From Chloroflexota bacterium (lineage in GTDB: Bacteria > Chloroflexota > Anaerolineae > Aggregatilineales > Phototrophicaceae): a stretch of 24,466 nucleotides of DNA. How positions within the stretch are numbered: the stretch's first letter is position 1; each line of letters begins with the position of its first letter. The notes under the pieces were generated by a model. It was not told where the DNA came from. It saw only the letters and a program-made list of their open reading frames with translations, and made no database searches. The stretch is taken from positions 1 to 24,466 of the forward strand of contig JAPOYU010000086.1 in NCBI GenBank assembly GCA_026706395.1, given 5' to 3'. Of the stretch, positions 15,165-23,198 are shown one piece after another. The translations under genes were made by a program, and so were the position numbers.

Positions 15165-16265
15165 TCATTCTGCGAGCGGCATTCCAATCACCCCGCCCGG
15201 CAAAGGACGGAATTCGACATCATAGCCGAATGCGCCGGGTCCCACGACTTCCAGCGCCGCATCGCTCTTGAGCTGTGGCGGGGCCGGCACGGTGATGACG
15301 GCGACGCGCGTTCCGTAACGCAAGACCTCAGTCGTGACCGGCTCGCCCTCCTCTTCCGTGACGATGCAGATGAGATCGGGTGTGGTCGCCGCCACCTCGC
15401 CGTTGACGTAGGCGATCAGAAACTCGTTCTGGAATTCGATTTCCAGGCGATCGCCCTTGCTGAAGCTCTCTATGCAAATGCCGCCGCGGGCGAAGCCTTT
15501 GGTCGTGCGGCGCTCGACATCGGCGATTTTGCCGTGGAAAATGACCTGCCCGTCCAGCACATCAGCGATGACGGGCGGCACATCGGACTTTTGCGCTTGC
15601 GCCTCGATAACGGCCGCGCCGAGGTGATGCGCCAGGCTCAGCGTGTAGTGGACGCCGGCCGCTTTGACTTGCGCGCCGGTCATGATGGTGCCGGCCAAGC
15701 CGGCGCGCGCGCCCATACTGACGGCGATATTCCGCGCGATCTTCTCCGCCCAGACATCGCTGACGGCGGCCGGGACGACGGCGGCGTTATCCGCGACATC
15801 GACCATAGCCAGCGGCGCGGCGGTCGCGCTGGTGTCGAAGAGAAATGAGGACATCTGAATCTCGGGGAAAGCGCGCCCCATACTGTCGCTGTCCACCGTC
15901 GGGATGCCCGCCTGCAAGCCGCCGATCAGCGGCTGCATCGAATTGGCCCCGCCGATCTCGGCGATGGCGACGGCGTCGAATTGACAGCCGATATGCTCTT
16001 CCAGCAGGCGCATGGCGCGCATCATCTCACTGCCTTCGGGCAGCTTCTCAATGCTGACTGTTGGCGCGCCGATGCTGCCGACGACGCAGCATAAATCGTC
16101 ATCCGCCAGGTCGAAGGGGTCGACGATCGCTTGCGGACCCAGCTCGCGGATGATGGAAGCGAGATGCAGGCCGCCCAGGTAAGGGTTGCCGCCGCCGCCC
16201 GTGCCCAGTATGCCGGCGCCGATGGCGATGGGACGGATGTCTTCCAAGGTCACTTCGCGCAGCAT
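15165..16265 (-). CDS. DUF917 family protein, subtype A
   Basis: This 366-residue member of DUF917 (PF06032) begins MLREVTLEDIRPIAIGAGILG. GTGGGGNPYLGGL and EIGGANS follow, then DSDSMGRAFPE, where the other copies have DGDG or DCDG; the second glycine is replaced by serine here. The C-terminal half has FQNEFLIAYVNGEV and FGYDVEF. It groups with the copy at 9083 rather than with the tandem copies at 10201-13453. GGAG eight bases upstream supports the ATG at 16265. It is 36 bases from the Gfo/Idh/MocA gene upstream, and 171 bases of repeat-bearing sequence separate it from the HyuA-like gene downstream. Confidence 0.92.
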   Translation of the reverse strand: MLREVTLEDIRPIAIGAGILGTGGGGNPYLGGLHLASIIRELGPQAIVDPFDLADDDLCCVVGSIGAPTVSIEKLPEGSEMMRAMRLLEEHIGCQFDAVAIAEIGGANSMQPLIGGLQAGIPTVDSDSMGRAFPEIQMSSFLFDTSATAAPLAMVDVADNAAVVPAAVSDVWAEKIARNIAVSMGARAGLAGTIMTGAQVKAAGVHYTLSLAHHLGAAVIEAQAQKSDVPPVIADVLDGQVIFHGKIADVERRTTKGFARGGICIESFSKGDRLEIEFQNEFLIAYVNGEVAATTPDLICIVTEEEGEPVTTEVLRYGTRVAVITVPAPPQLKSDAALEVVGPGAFGYDVEFRPLPGGVIGMPLAE

Positions 16266-16301
16266 GCAACTATCTCCGTTGTCGACACCGTAGTCACGCT
16301 G

Positions 16302-17393
16302 TCAGGCCGTCTCAGCGCCGTCGTCCGCCATGCGCTGAATCATCTCACGGTACAGAATCAGGTCCTCGCGAAAATCTTGCGGGCACGTTTTCGGCGGCTG
16401 ACCACTCATGACACTGTGATGGAAGGCCCGCCATTCTTCCGTGAAGGCATCGCCCCAGCCAGGGTGAGTAACCGTCCGCCTGTTGTTCATCCTGTCAGTG
16501 GATTCGGTGACCGTGAGCGTAATGGGCAGATTGCGCACAAACGGCGTATCGTAATCGACGCGAACAACCCGATCTTCGCCGAAGATCTCCAGGTAGGTAT
16601 CATAACGCGGGATACTGTCCGCGCCCGTTGTAAAGACACAGACGAAATCGCCATAATCAAAGGCGGCGGTCATAGTGCGTCCGCCTTGCCGCTGCGAGGC
16701 GTGCAGCACGCGCTTTGGCATGCCCAGCATCTCGCGCATGGCGGATGTATCATGCGTGCTCAAACCCAGCATCATGCTGTATGCCGTCTTCAACGCAGCC
16801 GGCGCATCGCCGATCGCCTCGCGGATCTGCTCATCCTGCAACCCCCGTACGGAGGCGCTGACCGACTCCGGTAAATCGTCCGCCTTTATTACTCTCGAAG
16901 TGGGATCAATCACAAGCGCATTGCGGCCGATAATGTCGTGGACCTTGGCCAGGCGGATTACCTTCATGGCTTTGACCATGCGACAAGCTTCGATGAAGGC
17001 CGGCGCGTAACGGCGCATCGTGCCCACCTGCACGATTTTGCCCGTTCTTTCCTGCGCAGCGATGATGGTGTCGTTCTCCGCCAGCGTGATGCACATCGGC
17101 TTCTCGACCAGGACGTGCAGCCCCGCGTTCAGCGCCGCGATCGTGACTTCCGCGTGATACACGTTGGGATTGGCAATCAGCACAGCATCGACCGAGTCTA
17201 GCGACAGCAATTCCTCATAACGGCGCATCCGAGCCGCGATGCCCCAAGCGTCGCCCACGCCCGCCAGCACATTGTCGCTGACATCGCAAATGGCGCTGAC
17301 TTCAAAAAGATCGCTCAACTGATACAAAGTCGGCAGGTGTACAATCTGCGCCACACCGCCGCAGCCGACGATCCCGATTCTGAGTCGTGACAC
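16302..17393 (-). CDS. Gfo/Idh/MocA family NAD(P)-dependent oxidoreductase
   Basis: This 363-residue protein has an N-terminal NAD(P)-binding Rossmann fold (PF01408) with GIVGCGGVA at residues 7-15 and the hallmark EKP at 97-99. A substrate-binding C-terminal domain contains STHD, with H214 and D215 as candidate catalytic residues. GTG at 17393 is the start, with AAGAGG just before it; the gap to the DppF-like stop is only seven bases, so the gene belongs to the transporter operon. Enzymes of this family oxidise or reduce polyols, sugars, amino-sugar derivatives or opine-like compounds. The exact substrate cannot be read from the sequence. A different member of the same family is transcribed divergently at 23377. 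Confidence 0.92.
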   Translation of the reverse strand: MSRLRIGIVGCGGVAQIVHLPTLYQLSDLFEVSAICDVSDNVLAGVGDAWGIAARMRRYEELLSLDSVDAVLIANPNVYHAEVTIAALNAGLHVLVEKPMCITLAENDTIIAAQERTGKIVQVGTMRRYAPAFIEACRMVKAMKVIRLAKVHDIIGRNALVIDPTSRVIKADDLPESVSASVRGLQDEQIREAIGDAPAALKTAYSMMLGLSTHDTSAMREMLGMPKRVLHASQRQGGRTMTAAFDYGDFVCVFTTGADSIPRYDTYLEIFGEDRVVRVDYDTPFVRNLPITLTVTESTDRMNNRRTVTHPGWGDAFTEEWRAFHHSVMSGQPPKTCPQDFREDLILYREMIQRMADDGAETA

Positions 17394-17400
17394 TAGCCTC

Positions 17401-18390
17401 TTATCCTTTCACGCCGACCGTCATAGCTGGATGCAGATGGCAGGCGACTTGATGCCGCTCTTCGACTTCGATGAGGGGCGGCAGGACAGTCTCGCAGGTC
17501 GCGAGCTTTTCCGCGTGGCAGCGGGGCGCGAAGGGACAGCCATTCTGCGGGAAACTGTGCGACAGGTCGCCGCGGATGATGATTTCTTCGCGCTGCATAT
17601 CCGGGTCCGGCTCGGGAATGGCGGAGATCAGCGCTTGGGTGTAGGGATGTTTCGGCGCTTCGAAAATGACTTCGGTTTCGGCGACTTCGACGATCTTGCC
17701 GAGGTAGAGCAATGCGACATCATCACACATATAGCGCACAACGCCGAGGTCGTGCGAAATGAACAGATACGTCAGGTCGAATTGATCTTGCAGGTCTTGC
17801 AACAGGTTGAGGATCTGCGCCTGGACGGACACATCAAGCGCGGAGGTGGGTTCATCGAGCACGATCAGGCGCGGCTGCACGGCCAGGGCGCGGGCGATGC
17901 CGATGCGCTGCTGCTGCCCGCCGCTGAATTCATGCGGGTAGCGATAGTAGTGTTCTTCTTTCAAGCCGACCACATTCATCAGCTCCAACACCCGTTCTCG
18001 CGCGGCATCGCCCTTCAGGCTCTCGTGGATCCAGAGGGGCTCGCCAACGATCTGCCCGACAGTCATGCGTCCGTTGAGCGAGGCGGCTGGCGCTTGATAG
18101 ATCATCTGGATCTCGCTGCGCAGGCGGCGCAATTCGCGCTGTTTGAGATGGGTGATGTCCTGCCCATCGTAGAGGATTCGCCCGGCGGTCGGCTCGAGCA
18201 AGCGCAGGATGCACTTGCCGATGGTCGTTTTGCCCGAGCCGGATTCGCCGACCAGGCCGAGGGTTTTGCCCTCTTGCAAGGCGAAGCTGACATCATCCAC
18301 CGCGCGCAGGTCCTTGACAACCTGATTGAACAAGCCGCCGCGAACCGGGAAGTATTTGCGCAGGTTACTGACCTCTAAGAGGGTGCTCAT
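17401..18390 (-). CDS. Peptide-type ABC transporter ATPase, DppF/OppF-like
   Basis: This 329-residue ATPase energises uptake by the peptide/nickel class of ABC importers. Walker A is GESGSGKT (residues 48-55), the signature is FSGGQQQR and Walker B is [12 protein letters not shown]. The C-terminal oligopeptide extension is present, with CPFAPRC and two further cysteines (CETV and CHLHP), a pattern seen in OppD/OppF proteins. The ATG at 18390 is supported by GGAGG just upstream and overlaps the previous stop as ATGA; an in-frame GTG at 18414 is rejected. It pairs with the DppD-like ATPase immediately upstream. Confidence 0.94.
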   Translation of the reverse strand: MSTLLEVSNLRKYFPVRGGLFNQVVKDLRAVDDVSFALQEGKTLGLVGESGSGKTTIGKCILRLLEPTAGRILYDGQDITHLKQRELRRLRSEIQMIYQAPAASLNGRMTVGQIVGEPLWIHESLKGDAARERVLELMNVVGLKEEHYYRYPHEFSGGQQQRIGIARALAVQPRLIVLDEPTSALDVSVQAQILNLLQDLQDQFDLTYLFISHDLGVVRYMCDDVALLYLGKIVEVAETEVIFEAPKHPYTQALISAIPEPDPDMQREEIIIRGDLSHSFPQNGCPFAPRCHAEKLATCETVLPPLIEVEERHQVACHLHPAMTVGVKG

Positions 18391-19412
18391 GCTCCCTCCG
18401 GATACAGGAAGCACGAGGCGGTATGGTCGGCGCCGACGCTGATAGCGGGCGGCACGCTCCCGCGGCAGACATCCATGACATGCCCGCAGCGGGGGTGAAA
18501 GCGACAGCCGGCCGGCGGATCGATCAAGTTGGGAATCATGCCCGGGATGCCCTCCAAGCCGCCGCGGCTGATGTCTTTCTGTGGCACGGCAGCGATCAAA
18601 CCGCGCGTATACGGATGCTTAGGGTTCTTGAAAAGTTCTCGCACCGGCGATTCTTCAATGACGCGGCCCGAGTACATGACGGCGACGCGCTCGCAACTGC
18701 GGGCGACAACGCCGAGATTATGCGTGATGAGCAGGACGGTCAAGCCGAGCTGCGCCACCAGCGAGCGTATCAAGCGCAGGATCTGGGCTTGAATCGTGAC
18801 ATCCAGAGCGGTAGTCGGCTCGTCGGCGATGAGCAGGTCCGGGTCGCCGGCCAAAGCCATGGCGATCAACACCCGCTGCCGCATGCCGCCGCTGAATTGA
18901 TGTGGGTAATCGTAAATACGCTTATCGCCATCGGGGATGCCGGTCAGGCGCATCAACTCGACAGCGCGTTCCTGGGCGTCAAGGCGCATTTGTCTCACCG
19001 ATGGCAGGAAACCGCGCCAGCGACCGGGCACTTTCTGGCCCTGGGCGCGTTGATATAACACGGCGTCGATCAACTGCTCGCGTATGGTGAAGAGCGGGTT
19101 CAGGTTGGTGACCGGGTCCTGAAAGATCATGCCGACATGCCGCGCGCGGAAGGCTTCCATCTCGCCTTCAGTCTTGCTCAAGATGTCCTCGCCGTTGAAG
19201 GTCACTGCTCCGGCGGTGATTCTGCCCGGTGGCATCGGTATCAACTGAGGGACGGAGAGCGCGGTCATGGATTTGCCGCAGCCGGTCTCCCCCACCAAGC
19301 CGAGCACATCGCCTCGCTGCATTTTCAGATCGACGCCGGCCAGCACTTTGACGACGCCGTCGTAGGTGTCGAACTCGAGGTGGAGGTTTTCTATGTTGAG
19401 CAGGTCGGACAT
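18387..19412 (-). CDS. Peptide-type ABC transporter ATPase, DppD/OppD-like
   Basis: This 341-residue ATPase has Walker A GETGCGKS (residues 41-48), signature FSGGMRQR and Walker [13 protein letters not shown]. The C-terminal oligopeptide domain includes [10 protein letters not shown] and a further cysteine pair. Between the Q-loop and the signature there is a basic stretch (around [16 protein letters not shown]) of roughly 20 residues that seems longer than in typical members. The ATG at 19412 lies seven bases after the stop of the DppC-like gene; its ribosome-binding site is poor, so translation may be coupled. An ATG at 19448 would overlap the upstream gene and also lacks a ribosome-binding site. 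Confidence 0.93.
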   Translation of the reverse strand: MSDLLNIENLHLEFDTYDGVVKVLAGVDLKMQRGDVLGLVGETGCGKSMTALSVPQLIPMPPGRITAGAVTFNGEDILSKTEGEMEAFRARHVGMIFQDPVTNLNPLFTIREQLIDAVLYQRAQGQKVPGRWRGFLPSVRQMRLDAQERAVELMRLTGIPDGDKRIYDYPHQFSGGMRQRVLIAMALAGDPDLLIADEPTTALDVTIQAQILRLIRSLVAQLGLTVLLITHNLGVVARSCERVAVMYSGRVIEESPVRELFKNPKHPYTRGLIAAVPQKDISRGGLEGIPGMIPNLIDPPAGCRFHPRCGHVMDVCRGSVPPAISVGADHTASCFLYPEGA

Positions 19413-19419
19413 AGCAGAA

Positions 19420-20427
19420 CTAACGCCGCGAACGCGGGTCCAAAACATCGCGCAAGCCGTCGCCGATGAGGTTCCAGCTGAAGACCATCAGCCAGATCGC
19501 CATGCCGGGAAAGGTGGCGATCCACCATTCATCGGGGAAGAAGCGGCGCCCGTCGTTGATCATGGCGCCCCATTCCGGCGTCGGCGGCTGCGCACCCAAA
19601 CCAATGAAACCGAGAGCGGCGGCGGTGAGGACAGCGAAACCAAAATCGGTGGTCATTTTGATGATGATTGGCGAGACGGCGTTGGGCAGAATATGACGGA
19701 ATATGATCCGCATATGCCCGGCCCCAATGCCATACGCCGCTTCGACGAAAGGTTCCTCGCGCAGCGACAGGACCAGACTGCGTGTCAGGCGGGCGAAACC
19801 GGGCCACCAAACCAGCGAGATGCCGATCATGGCGTTGATAATACCTTTGCCCAGCGCGGCCGAGATGGCGATCGCCAGGACAAGCGCCGGCACGGTGAGA
19901 AAGATATCCGTGATGCGCATGAGCAGATCATCGATCCAGCCGCCGGTGTAACCGGAGATGGCGCCGATGGTCACGCCGATGCTGGTCGCCAGCAGGATGA
20001 TGACCGTGCCGACTTGCAGCGCCAGCCCAGTGCCCATGACGACGCGGCTGAAGATATCGCGTCCGACTTTGTCCGTGCCGAATGCGAACTCGGCGCTGGG
20101 CGGCTGCAGGCGGGCGATAACGCGGGTCTTGCCGGCGGCGTCTTCCGGATAAGGCGCGATGACCGGCGCAAAAATCGCCACCAGTAGAATGAAGATCAGC
20201 ATCGTCAGCCCGATCATCGACAGCGTGTTGGAGCGGAAACGATAGAGACCGCGGGCGAAATTCTCCCAGCGGGCCGACCGCGCAGATTTATCTTTCTTGC
20301 CCTTCCGCCCACGAAGGAGAGAAGAAGAGTTCTTTTCACGGGCTGAAGCCCCTCCCTCTTTATGGGATGCCCGCAATAGAGATTGCGGGGGGGATTTAGA
20401 GTGGGGGCGCTTTCTCGTCTCAGCCAT
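19420..20427 (-). CDS. Peptide-type ABC transporter permease, DppC/OppC-like, with repeat-derived N-terminus
   Basis: This 335-residue inner-membrane permease (BPD_transp_1) has a first membrane helix at about residues 69-90, followed by the family stretch FGTDKVGRDIFSR and five further hydrophobic segments. The loop that contacts the ATPase has the EAA-like pattern EAAYGIGAGHMRIIFRH. The end, GDGLRDVLDPR, is typical. The first 55 residues are unusual: basic, serine-rich and low in complexity. Residues about 8-27 are encoded by a hairpin repeat, which appears to have inserted in frame. The ATG at 20427 overlaps the DppB-like stop by eight bases. Function is otherwise as expected for the second permease of a dipeptide/oligopeptide importer. 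Confidence 0.93.
   Translation of the reverse strand: MAETRKRPHSKSPPQSLLRASHKEGGASAREKNSSSLLRGRKGKKDKSARSARWENFARGLYRFRSNTLSMIGLTMLIFILLVAIFAPVIAPYPEDAAGKTRVIARLQPPSAEFAFGTDKVGRDIFSRVVMGTGLALQVGTVIILLATSIGVTIGAISGYTGGWIDDLLMRITDIFLTVPALVLAIAISAALGKGIINAMIGISLVWWPGFARLTRSLVLSLREEPFVEAAYGIGAGHMRIIFRHILPNAVSPIIIKMTTDFGFAVLTAAALGFIGLGAQPPTPEWGAMINDGRRFFPDEWWIATFPGMAIWLMVFSWNLIGDGLRDVLDPRSRR
20349..20407 (-). repeat. G/C-rich hairpin repeat inside the DppC-like gene
   Basis: CCCCTCCCTCTTTATGGGATG is followed by a perfect stem, CCCGCAAT (20370-20377) and ATTGCGGG (20382-20389), with a 4-base loop, then GGGGATTTAGAGTGGGGG. The tail GGGATTTAGAGTGGG is shared with the copy at 21538, so these two belong to one subtype. 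It lies entirely within the reading frame of the DppC-like permease near its start. Confidence 0.75.
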
Positions 20428-21433
20428 AGCGAATCCTCGGGTCCAGGATACCGTAGACAATATCGGTCAAGATATTCACGATGCTGAAGACGATGCCGTA
20501 GAGGATGGCGATGCCCATGATCGGCTGAAAATCGAGGCTGAGCGACGCTTTGACGGCGTATAAACCGAGCCCGGGCCAATCGAAGATAGTCTCGATGAGA
20601 ATGGCGCCCGCCATCAGCCAGCCGAAATTGAGCGAGATGACGGTGATCGTGGCGATAAGAGCGTTGCGCAGCACATATTTGAAGATGATGACGCGATAAG
20701 GGATGCCGATGGCGCGCTCCATGCGCACGAAGTCTTTCTCCAACGCTTCGACCATGCTGGCGCGGGTGATGCGGGTGATGCTGGCGAAGGCGCCAAATGA
20801 GAGCACGAGCGCCGGAATGAATAGATGACGCAGCGATATCAAGAATGTTTCGAAATCTAGCTGGATGAGGCTGTCAACCAAGAACAAGCCGGTGGTGGCG
20901 GCCGGCGGCGCGACCAGCACCGGCAGACGTTTGCTGATCGGGAACCAGCCCAAATCGAGCCCGAACCAGGTCTGAAAGATCATCGCCAGCCAAAACGAAG
21001 GAAAGCTGACGAAGAAGAGCGACAGAACGCGGGCGACGTGATCGGGCAGACGGTTGCGATACATCGCCGAGATGACGCCGGCCGGGACGCCGAGGATGGT
21101 GGCGATAACCACAGCGGCCGTCGTCAGTTCCAGCGTAGCGGGCCAAAATACACGAAGATCGCCAATAACGGAGCGGCGGGTGTAGAGCGATTCCCCCCAG
21201 TCGCCGCGGAAAAGACCGGCCATATAGTTGATGTATTGGATGGGCAAGGGCTGGTCCAAGCCCAGTTCGCGCCGCAAGGCCGCCTTGATTTCTTCGGTCG
21301 CTTGGGGACCGGCCGCCAAGCCGACCGGGTCGCCCGGTACGATGCGGGCGATGGAAAAAGTCAGGATGCTGAGACCGATGAGAGTCGGTATGACGAGAGC
21401 GATGCGCCGCAGGATGTAGAAGCGAATGTTCAT
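20420..21433 (-). CDS. Peptide-type ABC transporter permease, DppB/OppB-like
   Basis: This 337-residue inner-membrane permease begins MNIRFYILRRIALVIPTLIG, with the usual first helix, followed by IVPGDPV, as in DppB/OppB proteins. An EAA-type ATPase-contact loop is seen at EKDFVRMERAIGIPYRVIIFKYVL. The C-terminus ends ILDPRIRYG, a family hallmark. The ATG at 21433 is preferred; the frame stays open upstream to 21496, but that part is only the hairpin repeat. GGAGAAG lies about a dozen bases upstream and comes from the edge of the repeat. The stop overlaps the DppC-like start. Confidence 0.94.
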   Translation of the reverse strand: MNIRFYILRRIALVIPTLIGLSILTFSIARIVPGDPVGLAAGPQATEEIKAALRRELGLDQPLPIQYINYMAGLFRGDWGESLYTRRSVIGDLRVFWPATLELTTAAVVIATILGVPAGVISAMYRNRLPDHVARVLSLFFVSFPSFWLAMIFQTWFGLDLGWFPISKRLPVLVAPPAATTGLFLVDSLIQLDFETFLISLRHLFIPALVLSFGAFASITRITRASMVEALEKDFVRMERAIGIPYRVIIFKYVLRNALIATITVISLNFGWLMAGAILIETIFDWPGLGLYAVKASLSLDFQPIMGIAILYGIVFSIVNILTDIVYGILDPRIRYG

Positions 21434-21448
21434 AAAAGGACAACTTCT

Positions 21449-21510
21449 CCCCCATCCCCCGGCCCCTCCCCTCATCTCTATGAGGCGAATCCCCAAAATG
21501 AGGGAAGGGG
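21449..21510 (+). repeat. G/C-rich hairpin repeat with a 13-base stem
   Basis: CCCCCATCCCCCGG is followed by CCCCTCCCCTCAT (21463-21475), which pairs with ATGAGGGAAGGGG (21498-21510) with one mismatch. It sits between the solute-binding-protein gene and the DppB-like gene, where a stable hairpin could lower permease expression relative to the binding protein. Confidence 0.8.
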
Positions 21511-21537
21511 AGCGATGTCGGGATTAGAGTCTCCAAG

Positions 21538-21576
21538 TCCCTCCCTCATTAATGGGGGAGGGATTTAGAGTGGGAG
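21538..21576 (-). repeat. G/C-rich hairpin repeat, reverse orientation, next to the SBP stop
   Basis: CCCTCCCTCATT is followed directly by AATGGGGGAGGG, forming a stem centred on CATTAATG, then GATTTAGAGTGGGA. It forms an inverted pair with the copy at 21449, and the pair occupies nearly all of the 149-base gap downstream of the binding-protein gene. Confidence 0.8.
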
Positions 21577-21582
21577 TAAGAA

Positions 21583-23139
21583 CTAGCACCCGTCCATCCA
21601 CAGATCCTGGAAGAGCACCGTGACCTGATAATACGGCGAGTAGCGATAGCCCTTCACGCATGTGTGCATCCCCGTGCCGCTGCTTAGGGTATACATCCAA
21701 ACCGAAGGCTGGTCCTCATTGATGATCTCCTGAGCCTCGACATACATTTCCTCGCGCATTCCGGCGTCTCCCGTGATGCGCGCGGTGTCTAGCAGCTCAT
21801 CAACCCGCTCATTCTGGTAGAAACTGCAGGAATTGAAGCTGCCCCACTGATCTGAGTGATACTGATTGTATAGGTGGGCATCGAGATCAAGGAAGGACGG
21901 CACCGTGTAAATGTTGATGATGTCCGGTCCTGTCTCCGGAGAGCCGCAACTGGCGACCATGTCGGGCCATAGCATGGGAACCATGTTCATCTCGATGCCG
22001 ATCTCCGCCAGTCCTTCCAGCAGGATCAGCCCTGGGACTATTTCATGCGAGAGTTCCGTGACATAAACATAGTCCAGCGAGATGCCGCCATCGGGCCAAG
22101 GCGTCATCGCCATGTATTCCCGCGCCTTGTCCAAATCATAGGTCGGGTAATCCAGCGTTCCGACATAACCCGGCATGTAATCAGGTGTTGGCCCAAACAT
22201 CAGGCTGACAGCTTCTTCCTGCGCCTGCACCATAGCTTCATAGTTCATTGTATGGGCGATCGCTTTGCGCAGGTTGACATCGCTGGTGTATTCGCCGAGG
22301 TTATTCATCTTCAATGTATTGACGTAGGTGCCAGGATGCTCCTCCCATACATGATCCGGCGACTCGATGATTTGGTCTTTTTTGCTCGGAGTCGCTTGAT
22401 CGGCGACGTGAGTTTCGCCGGCGAGCAAGGAGTTCAATTGCGTGGCGCCATCGCGCTGGATGATCCACACGAAACCATCCAAATGGTCGTCGCCGCGCCA
22501 GCCCGCCCAGTAATCTTCAACGGCGGTGAACTCGTAGATATTGCCGATTTCCCAGCGCCCCTGCGTGAAGGGACCGGAGCCGGCGGCGTTCTCTTTGAGG
22601 AAGGTCTGGCCCATATCGTCGCCCAGGTTCGCTTCGACAATGGCGGGGTTGACGACGAAGAGCTGCGTTAGCGTACCGATGAAAGGCGCGTAAGGCTGTG
22701 TGAGTGTGAATTGAACGGTGTGCGCATCCAGCGCTTGCGCCGAATTCTCATCGGTGATCGTTTCCCAGCGCCAAGTTGGCGGACCCGAAATCGCCATCAT
22801 GCGGTTGAAACTGTAGACAACGGCGTCGGCCGTTACCGGGCTGCCATCTTGGAAGACGGCATTGTCGTGCAGCGTGAAAGTCCAGACCGTGGCGTCATCG
22901 TTGACTTCATAGCTCTCCACTAAATGCGGTTCAATGTCGCTGCCCCGAGCGAGAAAGAGCGCGTCATAGAGGCTGCGCAGCGCGGCGTTGATCGAGTAGT
23001 TTTCGCCGGTTGCCGGGTCGATGTTGTCGATGTCCTGGTTGCCGCCGTAGAGCAGAATATCGTCTTGGGCGATGACGGCTGCTGATGTGAGGAGCATGAG
23101 GCTCACCACAAGCGAGACGAGCAAGATACGTTTGAACAT
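21583..23139 (-). CDS. ABC transporter family-5 solute-binding protein (peptide type)
   Basis: This 518-residue protein is an extracytoplasmic solute-binding protein of family 5 (PF00496), which delivers peptides, nickel or opine-like compounds to Dpp/Opp-type permeases. Residues 1-24 are a signal peptide (basic MFKR, a hydrophobic core, then AVIA before Q25). There is no lipobox cysteine, so it is not a typical lipoprotein. Family features are the early DPATG segment, HDNAVFQDGSPVTADAVVYS and LRKAIAHTMN. AGGAGG five to six bases before the ATG at 23139 is a strong ribosome-binding site; an open frame upstream to 23259 runs through the promoter region and is rejected. It is the first gene of the operon. 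The ligand cannot be predicted from sequence alone. Confidence 0.94.
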   Translation of the reverse strand: MFKRILLVSLVVSLMLLTSAAVIAQDDILLYGGNQDIDNIDPATGENYSINAALRSLYDALFLARGSDIEPHLVESYEVNDDATVWTFTLHDNAVFQDGSPVTADAVVYSFNRMMAISGPPTWRWETITDENSAQALDAHTVQFTLTQPYAPFIGTLTQLFVVNPAIVEANLGDDMGQTFLKENAAGSGPFTQGRWEIGNIYEFTAVEDYWAGWRGDDHLDGFVWIIQRDGATQLNSLLAGETHVADQATPSKKDQIIESPDHVWEEHPGTYVNTLKMNNLGEYTSDVNLRKAIAHTMNYEAMVQAQEEAVSLMFGPTPDYMPGYVGTLDYPTYDLDKAREYMAMTPWPDGGISLDYVYVTELSHEIVPGLILLEGLAEIGIEMNMVPMLWPDMVASCGSPETGPDIINIYTVPSFLDLDAHLYNQYHSDQWGSFNSCSFYQNERVDELLDTARITGDAGMREEMYVEAQEIINEDQPSVWMYTLSSGTGMHTCVKGYRYSPYYQVTVLFQDLWMDGC

Positions 23140-23149
23140 GTTTTCCTCC

Positions 23150-23197
23150 TTGCAGAAAACTTTGCAGTACTGACAGAATTGCAATAATCTGTTGCAG
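23150..23197. promoter_or_regulatory. Four TTGCA(G/A) boxes in the operon leader
   Basis: TTGCAG or TTGCAA occurs at 23150-23155, 23162-23167, 23179-23184 and 23192-23197, with start-to-start distances of 12, 17 and 13 bases. They lie between the -10 element of the minus-strand promoter and the ribosome-binding site. They may be binding sites for a regulator that is not encoded in this window, or chance repetition in an A/T-richer stretch. Confidence 0.35.
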
Positions 23198-23198
23198 C

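Noticed and set aside
15021..15848. A plus-strand frame whose product contains YSVYSVYSV
   Set aside because: The repeated tripeptide is only the 9-base tandem repeat read in frame, and the rest is antisense to a DUF917 gene.
17431..18378. A 315-codon plus-strand frame
   Set aside because: It is antisense to the DppF-like ATPase, whose Walker and signature motifs are intact.
371..21576. Possible CRISPR array from the recurring G/C-rich units
   Set aside because: The units are dispersed kilobases apart, in both orientations, with no regular spacers and no cas genes.
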